Position numbers and translations under genes: made by a program
The notes under the pieces: model-generated
Databases searched by the model: none
Told to the model about the DNA's origin: nothing
The model's input: the letters and a program-made list of their open reading frames with translations, nothing else
In this document: in pieces, positions 55,380 to 64,000 of the stretch
Numbering within the stretch: position 1 is the first letter of the stretch
Layout of the letters: each line of letters starts with the position of its first letter
DNA from: Aricia agestis
Lineage: Eukaryota > Arthropoda > Insecta > Lepidoptera > Lycaenidae
NCBI RefSeq assembly: GCF_905147365.1
Contig: NC_056422.1
Span: 8,372,501-8,436,500, forward strand
Reading direction: 5' to 3'
Length of the DNA: 64,000 bases

Positions 55380-55537
55380 CCGCTAGTCGGCGCGCGGCCG
55401 CTAAACCCGGACCCATGCTCCTATATTGTTGAAGTAAACAAACCGACAACAAAATAATATCATAAATGTGCTTATCACGATTGTAAAATAAATATTCTAC
55501 AGTGAATATGGTGGAAGCTGTGCGATTGTGACATAAG
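55380..55537 (+). other. Candidate leader exon A of the 61-kb gene
   Basis: A GC-rich start (GTCGGCGCGCGGCCGC) is followed by a strong splice donor, ATAAG|GTAAGTAAG, at 55537/55538. No long frame is present, so it would be 5' UTR. The exon start is a guess, and the link to the coding exon at 61170 is inferred only from strand and order. Confidence 0.3.
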
Positions 55538-56385
55538 GTAAGTAAGAGTAGCTTTAAGTTGTGGGAACTGGATATAAATTTGATGATAGACGCTTGTGTT
55601 ATGTCTTCATTAAGATGAATAGGGAATATTACATATTTTGGTTTATTTTGTAGCTAGAAATGGTGTATAAACATTGTGCAGATATTATAATATAAGGTTT
55701 GTTATTTTTAATATACCAATTTAATATAGCCATCATAAATTATTTTAATACGATTAAAATGTATAGACAGGCTTACCTATAACAATATAGAAGCTGTCCT
55801 GGTTCCATCTATAAATCCGGCCTATGAGATATACCTGTAGATGTAGACTGCACAGCTTATAGACAGGCGTCTGCTGTCTCGTCTAGAATACATAGATCAA
55901 GTCAAGATTTATATAGAACATGTTATACTCGAGTTATAACATATTGTGATAATGCTATACGTTTATAGTTTTACTTCTGATTTGTTCTATGAATTAATTA
56001 TTTCATAGTCTTTGGATCATCGATTATATCCTAAAAATATTTTATATTACTTATAGGTACATGATTTTTGTATTCTATAAATGTATCCAATGTATTCATT
56101 TTTAATATGACACTTATTAATATTTTTATTGTATTTTACTAGACTTTTAAATAGGTAGTATTTTACGAGAAGACACAACAGAGAGGTACAAAACTCAGCA
56201 ATATACAATGTTGTATGCAACTAAACTAACAAGTGTAGGTAAACAGTACGCACTTCAATCCTCTTATCACAAAGGAAAAAAATAGAATCATAAATAACGT
56301 TCTGCCCGAAACAAGCAATTCTTATTTAAGATAAGTACGGGCGAGGATGCTCGAAATGATCATCTGGGGGTTGTTTGGGCGGCGA
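55538..56385. other. Intron or intergenic, nothing recognised
   Basis: AT-rich. Nothing supportable. Confidence 0.4.
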
Positions 56386-56412
56386 TATAAGGCGGGCGGC
56401 GTTTGGGCGCCA
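56386..56412 (+). promoter_or_regulatory. TATA box and initiator
   Basis: GATATAAGGCGG at about 56384, followed 26 bases on by GCCAGTCAC (A at 56412), an insect-type initiator. The spacing is that of a functional TATA promoter. The surrounding 100 bp are unusually GC-rich. Confidence 0.45.
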
Positions 56413-56548
56413 GTCACAGCGGCTACGGCGCTCATGTCGGCACGTAGCGCCCTGCGTAGCGCCCGCGTAGACCCGCTACGCCAAACTTTCGATAACTTTT
56501 AGATTGTAAACTTGTGAATTGTAATGGAGCTTTTTATGCTTGTAGTAG
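56412..56548 (+). other. Candidate first exon B with short coding start
   Basis: It starts at the initiator and ends at a good donor (TAGTAG|GTAAGATG, 56548/56549). It contains a 22-codon ORF from 56434 (MSARSALRSARVD..) and a later ATG at 56524 encoding MELFMLVV plus a split codon, like the first residues of a signal peptide. A short first exon of this type is common in insect secreted and cuticle protein genes. Joined directly to the acceptor at 61169/61170 the MELF frame stops after 20 residues, so either another exon lies between or this exon is noncoding. Confidence 0.35.
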
Positions 56549-57182
56549 GTAAGATGTTTTGTTAAAATTATTAAATTTAAATTATTTTGTTGTATTGCTT
56601 CTAGACTGCTTCATTAAAAAAAGTATTGAGATATTTTTTTACAAAAGTTTACAAAATGATTAATTTTATATGAGTTTGTTTTTGTTTTAGCATACTTTCG
56701 CCCTTGCAACTCAATGAAATATTATTTTAGTAGATTTTAACGTTTTTGTGAAAAATCTTAGAATATTATATATTATATGACGTCTCTGCATTTTAAACAT
56801 TTTTTTTAAATAGAATAGATAAAAATAGAAACAGAATATTGAAAGTAGGTAACTATTTTAAAAAATTTGTTCAAGTCAATAAAGTCTCTAATGATGTCGT
56901 AGTATAATAGTAATGTAATTTTGTAATCTTGAGCGCTTACAACACAATATACTTAAATTATATGTATCCAACGGCGATCCAAATACAAACAAAAGGCGGC
57001 CATAAAATGTTGACGTCAGTCATAAAAGTGCCTCATAAAATATAGCAATAATTGTTAACCTGGACTAAATGGGTCGGGGATTAGTCATAAACAACAAAAT
57101 ACCTGCTCCAAATTACTACCGTGATCGGCTCCACCCCATAAACCAAAATACAAGATATGATCTGTGATAAAACTACCGCCTT
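56549..57182. other. Probable intron, nothing recognised
   Basis: AT-rich. No coding signal or repeat end. Confidence 0.35.
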
Positions 57183-57608
57183 AGGGGTTGTTCGTTAATC
57201 ACGTGAGGATTGAAAGGGGGGTTTAACAAAAATCGCGAAAATTTTACGTTGGGATTGGAATTGGGATTAGTTAGATAATAAGCTGAGATGCTACGTATCT
57301 TTATTTTTTTTTTGTTAAATGTTTGTGGCCATCGAAAATAACCTGTGGAACCTTAGATATTCTTAACATTTTGTCATGGTCCCTAATTTGAGAATACAAT
57401 GAGAACAAACAGTTTATACCTGTATTTAAAGATAAATGCCTTAAAAATTTTCAGTTTCTTTGTAGGTACTAAAATACAATTGATGTTGGGGAGTGGGGGA
57501 TAGTCTTAAACTTCAAAAGGTGTATGTAGCCCCCTACATTAGTGTTAAGTTTTGAATAAAAATACCTACTTAAAAACGATCACATGATTAATGGACGGCC
57601 GCTCACCC
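57183..57608. mobile_element. Decayed MITE, AGGGGTTGTTCGTTAATCAC end
   Basis: The left end AGGGGTTGTTCGTTAATCAC and the right end GATTAATGGACGGCCGCTCA with CCCC are imperfect inverse copies, with CACGTGA facing CACATGA. It is 426 bp, non-coding. Confidence 0.45.
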
Positions 57609-57871
57609 CACCCGAAATAAATCAAATACGCCACGAATAATAGTTTGTGTAAGTATTACGAAAGTAATATGCGGCCAACTTGGAGTTTCCTGCGTGATTT
57701 ATTTCCTATTATAATGGTATACGAATAATAATCTTTCCAAAAGTTATGCCAACGTATTATGTTCGTACTTAACTTACAAGTAAACGATACAAAAAAACAA
57801 CTTTCTGGTAATCCTTTTACAAACGTTTCTCTGTAACGTTCAATATAAGACGTATTATAATTACTTAAGGC

Positions 57872-58022
57872 TCAGTAGTCCCTAAAATTAGCAGGTCGAT
57901 GTCTGTCAGTACGAATATCGACGTTAAGGACATTAAAATAACATTCATATCAGCGCGCCTTGTACAGTGGCTGTTACGCGCTCGCCGCGTGCCTTGATAA
58001 TAGAAAATAGGAGTAAAAACCT
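57872..58022 (+). repeat. Dispersed repeat, second copy
   Basis: Partner of 10257-10420: AAAATTAGCAGGTCGATGTC, then TCAGCGCGCCTTGTACAGTG and CGCTCGCCGCGT, same order and strand. Indels distinguish the copies. Confidence 0.6.
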
Positions 58023-60287
58023 TTTGTTTTTAGTATTACACAAATCAAATATATCAAATCGTTTACGTTAGGTTACAACACATATACTACATTTTTTGTT
58101 TTTTCTAGAAAGTGTGTAATTTAGCCATAAAATGATTTAATTATGAAAAACAGCGTTATAACAGTCATCTTTGAGTTTTTTTTCTATCGAACAGAATTTT
58201 TCAAATTGTGTACATTTGCGTATAGGAATTTTTCTCAATTTTAAAACGGTACTTATTTTATACTTATATAATGACATTTCCTTTACTAAAAACGTGTTTT
58301 AAAAAACCCATTTTACGTAGTTGCAACAACCACAGCGCCTTAACAAGAATTGCCACTTTAATTTTGCTGGTTATAAAAACAAAACTCGAAAACATTAATG
58401 TCACCAAGTTTTTTTTATCTAAATACTTTCTATGTTATATTAATTAAATACGTACTTTACCTATTTATAAACAAAGTGTTTTAAATAAGGGCAAGTATAA
58501 ATTGAATGTTAACTACCTAGTAATTGTATTTATTTAGGTTCTGTATAATCATTAATCACACATTGCTTACGAGTCACTTAATTTGCAGAAACAGAATAAT
58601 TTCGTTAAAGTTAAGTAATTCTGTAACACGACATAGGTCTACCCCTTCATTATTTTAACCACAGCTATCAAAATTCCGTGTCCAAACTGAGGGGTTTATT
58701 ATAAGTTATAACTAATATTATTCTTATAAATAACTAATAAATATTCATAGATTAGTCAGCAACTTTAGTAGTAATGTTAGCTTTAATCGAATCATAGGTT
58801 TTATTTATTTGTAAAATATCTAAATACAGTTTTAAACGTATAGAAGGTACAATTAATTATTAAATTTAATAATAGATATCATATTTGATATCTACTAGAT
58901 AGCAAATATTTATTAGCATTCAAACAAGGCAGTATCTAGTTTATGTATGCTAACAAACGACAAATATAGGCGCTTTCCTCTTAAAATGCTAAAAAAATAT
59001 CGTAGATTTCCTAAAGAAATCTGAAGCGTGAACTACCCAAGTCAACACTGCTAACACGAAGAAAATTGCTAATTTTATATCCCATTTGCATGTTTAAAGT
59101 GACAAAATCCTAGTTTTAAATTCGCTTTATGACACAAAAACGCTTTGACGACGTCGCGACGGCAAAAAGAAAAAGTATTTTATCCTGGCATGTCAACAAA
59201 CGTTGTCTGGGCTTACTCGCGTGGTTATGGGATAAATTATAAAACTTTACCCTGCCCGCCATTGTTTTCCGTGGCATTCACGTTCGTTAACGTTATGCTA
59301 ATCACGTTAATTGTATTATAATTATGCTTATAACTTCTGGTTTTTATCTGCTTTTAATGAGAGTTGGAGAAGCGACCTCAATGAAATTAGATATGAAATA
59401 AAGTGAAAATCTGGTGAGGAACTTTTATATTATAATGCTTCTTGTAGATTTGACTAAACTTACTAAAATATTTGATTAACTTACTTAAAAAGTTCTAAGG
59501 AAGTCGCCTAAGGGATTTTGTATGGGTATAAATAAGTATCTATTTTATAAAAATCTTTAATATGTAATTATTTAATTTCTGGAACTAACTTTTAAGCTTT
59601 ATATTTATTTTATTAATAATTTTACAAACAAGAATTATATTACTTTTACAAATAATTTAGAAGTTTGTCATTAGATTTTATTACATAGTATATCTAAAAG
59701 TGCAATGTCATATCTTTATAATTGTACAGCATGTCTATAATATTTCAATGACTATTAATATTAGTCTGTAGAGTTAACATAGTAAAATATAGACTTACAT
59801 TTTAGGGTGCAAAATATTCCTTCAAATGGAGACCCCGCCACGTGTAGACCACCCAACAAGATAATAATTCCATTCAAAGATAAGATTTAAATTTCCCTCG
59901 CAATTAATACAATTTAAAATCAAAAATCCACCGACTTCGGATAACATTTACCGAAGCATTTCTATTATTCGACTGGGATTCAAACGCGCGTAAATCGTGA
60001 ATTCCTCCCCGGTTAAACATCTCCTGAAAACTTCGCTTATTTGAATATTACCAAGTTTTGATGGAAAAATATATTAATTAAACGCTCCGGATATGTCGGA
60101 GTCTCATCAAAAATGTATAGAATTCGTATGATTTGCATAAAATTCATTTTATTGCCCCGAAAGACAAACAGAACGGGATATAAGCTGGCATAGAACCGAC
60201 GCCGCGCACCTAATATTGCTGAGATAACTTCGGCTTAAAATTAAAAGTTTGAAGTCAATGAGCAGCACATTATATTAATTTAAATTA
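58023..60287. other. Probable intron, nothing recognised
   Basis: About 2.3 kb of AT-rich DNA without a credible frame. 59140-59290 is less AT-rich (GACGACGTCGCGACGGC) and could hold a regulatory element or a small unrecognised exon. Confidence 0.35.
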
Positions 60288-60503
60288 CTAGATGCTGCAG
60301 ATCTGCGTTTTATGTTGTCCATGCCGCGGGAACCGCGTGCGTTTTCGCGGATAATACTTACCTATATCGTTTTCCCGGACTCAAAGTATCTTTAACTACA
60401 AATCGTCCAAATCAGTTTAGAGCTTAAAGATAAAGCGTAGGTGCAACTTAAAAAAACATTTTCAGATAGACACTCGGACACTTTCACACTATAATATTAT
60501 ATT
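60288..60503 (-). mobile_element. Short Helitron
   Basis: On the minus strand the 3' end reads CCGCGGCATGGACAAC and GCAGCATCTAG before host T. The interior matches the 2305 family (TTTTCCCGGACTCAAAGTAT on the + strand), and the 5' end is near 60500 (AATATTATAGTGTGAAAG). Confidence 0.55.
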
Positions 60504-61169
60504 ACTATTTAGAAAAATATACAGACGAAATCATAACATCCTTCTTTTTGAAAGTCGGTTAAAACTCGTTGAATTAATTTTAATCCTTCAGTTACGATTG
60601 TATTGACTTTTCATTATAATACGAACGATGATTGAGATCCAATTGGAGCTCGAGTTTATCACTAATTTAATGATTTATTCTTTTAGTCAAATTGTTAAAT
60701 TATGTATATTACCTCTATTGCTAAAAAAATAAAAATTTCTAAAAAGTAAAAAAAAATATACTTAAGCGAAAAGTCTATAAAACTTTTTGCTGCAAAATAT
60801 AAAGGATAATTGAGATCGAAGAAAAAAATGTAGGCGCCAATTTCGGTAACGAAAATTGATAGGAAATTACAATAATTTTCATATAATTGGGCATAATAAA
60901 GTTTGACGCCCGCATTTTCTCCCGAGTTTGACGAAAATTACAAATATTATGAAATATTCTCAAGCGATTTATAACTTTATTGCAATTTTTTTCCTATGAG
61001 AACTTAACTAAATGTGACAACCTAAAAGCAAAAAAATATCTGTTACTTATTATGAAGAAAAAATATTTTCAGTGGGAAAAATTAACGATTTTTTAAATGT
61101 GAAGAAAAATTATTTTAATTATGATTCATGAAGAAATAACGGATTTTAATGTTTTTTTTTTTGTTTCAG
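60504..61169. other. Probable intron ending in a splice acceptor
   Basis: AT-rich. It ends with a long T run and TTTGTTTCAG (61160-61169), a good acceptor. The piece at 60540-60565 is a scrap of the AACCGACTTCC repeat. Confidence 0.4.
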
Positions 61170-61553
61170 ATGTTAAGCCGGACGTTGCGACCTCTTCTAG
61201 AATGTAGATAGTCTCCAGGGTAAAATTAATACTAGTACAAAGCTGTCGAACTTATATTCTAAGTTGTCTAATAGTTCTAAGTAAGTACACGTAGCAATCG
61301 CTTTTTGTAAGGTGAAAATGCTTCATGTGAAGCATCGATATTTCGGTTGTGAGTAGACGTAGGGCTCCGGGAGCAAGGCCCTAGGGTCCTTAGGGTCGGT
61401 AGGGCCGTAGGGATGGACAAGGAGGAGGTTCGGAGTGAGGCGGCTGCGAGCCCAAAACGGCTGTGCTGGTCGCGCCGCCCGCCCGCGCCGCTGCCTGATA
61501 CTAGGGGACTCTGCTGCGCGAAACTCCTGAGGAAAAACGGCAAATCGAAAAAG
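61170..61553 (+). CDS. Coding exon of an unrecognised gene, partial
   Basis: A block between a strong acceptor (ends 61169) and a strong donor (AAAAAG|GTAAGAT, 61553/61554). The ATG at 61413 opens 47 codons to the donor in phase 0: MDKEEVRSEAAASPKRLCWS, then a proline/arginine stretch, then LCCAKLLRKNGKSKK. Composition turns sharply GC-rich over exactly this frame. The first 243 bases of the block carry stops in all frames relevant to this ATG and a 13-codon ORF from 61170, so they read as 5' UTR. The exon would supply the basic, cysteine-containing N-terminus of a cytosolic or membrane-attached protein whose body lies beyond 64000. I do not recognise the family. A minus-strand open frame (61543-61277) covers the same bases, but the splice sites favour the + strand. 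Confidence 0.5.
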
Positions 61554-62481
61554 GTAAGATTATTAACGTTTTATTATGATTGCACTTAGATACTATTGTA
61601 CTATGAATAATAACGTATTCAGAATTTAATAAATAATATCCTTTAAAATATCCATTAATCTTTATCAACAACCAGATCACACAATATTAAAATCTGTATT
61701 ACATTTGTAGTTAAACATAATATAAATGATAATATAGCTTTGTCCTTGTTCGTCAAACAAATTTGTTAAGTACCTTTTTAACTTTCTCTTTCCGTAAAGT
61801 AAAAAAAAAAGCCAAGAGGGTTAAAAAGTTTAAACTTGGGTATTAGAAGTTATAAAGGTATTAGTTTTTATTATTCGTAGAAAGGTATAGTGATAATAAT
61901 TTATTTATTTTCGTTTCCTAAAAATATTAAGTTTATTTAACTTAAGTTCTTCGTTAGAGCTAGAGTCATAATCCTTCCGAGTAATAAATTTCATAGTAAC
62001 TGAGTAATAAAACAACAAATAGTCGAACTTAAAACTGAAACTGCGCAATCTACATGATTGTGTGGCTAGAACATTATGAAGTCACATAAAGCCATAAATA
62101 TGGCGCCGATAATACGCGGGTTAAATACGAGTCAAGTTTATATTGTACTACGACGCATGTTCGTAGTTATTCTACCTCTCTATGACCTTTATATTAAGGG
62201 CTTAAAGCTCAAATTTACATATACTTCGAGGTAAAATAATCGTGAACTCTACCGTCACGGCGGGCGACTCCTGATAGAGTTCATACGCGACGTATGGAGA
62301 TTTAAATGCAAAACTTTAAATTCACGAAAATGTCTCCCGGTCCCCGGAAAATATTTTCGCTGGATGTTGCAGTATTTGCTCAAAAATTCGTAGATATATA
62401 TCCCAGGCAGCGTACATTTTGTCTCGATAAAAACAATTCTATGCCATTTTCAAAAAGATTTTGTTAAAAAATTATAAAGAT
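61554..62481. other. Probable intron, nothing recognised
   Basis: AT-rich. No further exon could be supported. Confidence 0.35.
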
Positions 62482-62713
62482 ATAGTCCGTGCAATCCACG
62501 GAGATGCGCCCCACTATTCCTCCTAATCGTTTATAGTACATGACGTTTGCAAGCTTTCGCCAATGTTTGAGTGTTATCGGTACACACTAACTACCTATGA
62601 GTGCATGCGCACACTACAATAAATATACCAATTAAGAAAAAGCGTCACGGTCAAAGGGAAAGATGCTCACCCAAAAAGTGGTGGGGCGCGTCTTCGTGGA
62701 TTGCACGGACTAT
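62482..62713. mobile_element. MITE, ATAGTCCGTGCAATCCACG ends
   Basis: ATAGTCCGTGCAATCCACGG with GATGCGCCCCAC (left) pairs with GTGGGGCGCGTCTTCGTGGA and TTGCACGGACTAT (right), about 32 bp with two mismatches. It is 232 bp. Confidence 0.75.
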
Positions 62714-63380
62714 TCGATAGACGTATAATGTGTATGTCTAATGATTTCCGTTTTTTAGACACATTTTTATAATGTTATTATTATGGATTCATTTATAAGC
62801 ATTAAGCATACAACATACTGCATTCAGAATAACCTATCAAGATACTAATTTAAAAACATAAAAGATTTTGAACAAATATATTTCATTGTGTACTCATTTT
62901 ATATTTTGGTTTGTTTGATAAAAATCCTATCTATAAACCACAGAATACCGATAATATAAAAATAATATAGTAAAAAAGTTGGTTCTGTCCCCGCAAATAT
63001 TGATAAGGAAAAGATAACCGGGAATGGTCCCATGTGATTCCATTCCAATAATATTACCGTGCGCTACTTCATAGAGATATTCCAGATATAGTTATGTCCA
63101 ATCTGAAAGTACCGTACCAAATATTGCCCAAAGAATTATTAAAATCGAATAAGTATTTTGGGGATAAACGGTAGAAAAATTGAGAATAATTATTATGCGC
63201 GTTTACAACATTTTTAGATATCTTTTATTATTAATTGTGATGTCTAAATAGTCTAGTAACTAGTTGGTTATGCTACAATTTCTACCTCTTTTTACAGTAA
63301 AAATATTTAAGACGATCAGAGCATTTTGTAAGCAATAACGTTCTAGGTAATGATAAAATTAATAATTAGATAGGTATAAA
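62714..63380. other. Probable intron, nothing recognised
   Basis: AT-rich. Nothing supportable. Confidence 0.35.
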
Positions 63381-63696
63381 CTAGCTGCCCCGGCAAACGT
63401 TTCTTTGCCATATAAAGTATTTCACCTGTATTATTTTATTGAAGTAACTAAATAAGTATGTCACCATGGCAACGTCCATCGCTATCCCGTCGCACAAACA
63501 ATGGTCACCGTCAGTCTCGAGTTGTAATAATTTACTATTATTTATTCAACAAATGCACTTATCAATATAAAAAGTACCCAGTAGCCGATTCTCAGACCCA
63601 CTGAATATGCATATAAAATTTGGTTAAAATCAGTAAAGCCGTTTCGGAGGAGTACGCGGCCTAACATTGTGACACGAGAATTTTATATATATAAGA
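63381..63696 (-). mobile_element. Short Helitron, canonical ends
   Basis: On the minus strand it starts TCTTATATATATAAAATTCT after a host A and ends AACGTTTGCCGGGGCAGCTAG-type bases (hairpin plus CTAG) before a host T. The 5' 70 bp match the element at 2568. It is 316 bp, non-coding. Confidence 0.8.
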
Positions 63697-64000
63697 TATG
63701 CGACATGATAATTCACATGCATAAATTGCTGTGAAAGGTTGTGACTTGTGAGTGTTTTTGTTCCTTCCTTGCGCAAAAGCCGTAGATGGAATTTTATTTT
63801 TAGAATTAGTTATTTAGGCTTTGAGTTAACTCATAGGCTAGTTTTTATCCCGAGCAATAGTAGGTTTATTTATAACTTTCGAAACAAAGCTCTCGTTTTC
63901 TGACATTTATAAAATGCGATGTGACATTAGAACCGACGTGGAAATTCGCATTTGCAAATTGCAGGCGAACACGTATCTGTATCGAATAAATTATTCTATT
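63697..64000. other. Window edge, nothing recognised
   Basis: No gene or repeat end is seen. Confidence 0.35.

Noticed and set aside
61277..61543. 88-codon minus-strand frame
   Set aside because: Antisense to the exon at 61170-61553, which has good splice sites on both sides; no support for the reverse strand.

Overview
The window looks like a piece of an insect nuclear chromosome, most likely from a moth or butterfly (Lepidoptera). It is AT-rich, and host coding exons are few, short and spliced or isolated. The intergenic DNA is filled with repeat types known from lepidopteran genomes: short Helitrons opening with words like TCTATACTAATATTATAAA and ending in a hairpin plus CTAG, a tRNA-derived SINE, a Metulj-like SINE, RTE-like LINE tails and many palindromic MITEs. 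The species cannot be named from the sequence. Family names for repeats come from remembered consensus features, not a database search.

Host genes are sparse and all lie on the + strand. (1) A single-exon CRAL-TRIO lipid-transfer gene of the clavesin/alpha-TTP-like type lies at 28052-29050, with a GC-rich leader and an overlapping upstream ORF. (2) A complete three-exon dithiol glutaredoxin (CPYC active site) lies at 51597-52743. A cluster of GTCA words sits just upstream of it. (3) A gene running off the right edge is suggested by a coding exon at 61170-61553 and possible alternative leader exons near 55.4-55.5 and 56.4-56.5 kb, the latter with a TATA box. Its product is not recognised.

Region by region: 1-10 kb is Helitron territory, including the 5' part of an autonomous Helitron whose protein N-terminus is a 20-residue tandem repeat with a stop, and a Helitron hosting a SINE. 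10.8-13.3 kb is a three-level nest: a MITE holds a SINE, which holds a long-TIR DNA element carrying a FEN1/XPG-like plus CXC-domain gene. 14-26 kb holds MITEs, a dead Tc1-like element and a perfect 54-bp inverted repeat. 27-30 kb is the CRAL-TRIO locus. 30.5-32.4 kb holds foldback elements and a tRNA SINE. 32.7-38.1 kb is a 5'-truncated, dead non-LTR retrotransposon of the I/R1 group with a 10-bp target-site duplication. 38.8-40.3 kb is a foldback element that has taken in a SINE and an RTE-like tail. 43.4-47.7 kb has three hAT MITEs with clean 8-bp duplications plus a PIF/Harbinger-type MITE. 51-53 kb is the glutaredoxin locus. 55-62 kb is the start of the unrecognised gene, mostly intron. 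The right end has a canonical short Helitron.

No operon-like cooperation is expected between these genes. The best candidate for something little described is the long-TIR element at about 11.1-13.1 kb, with its nuclease-like/CXC protein.
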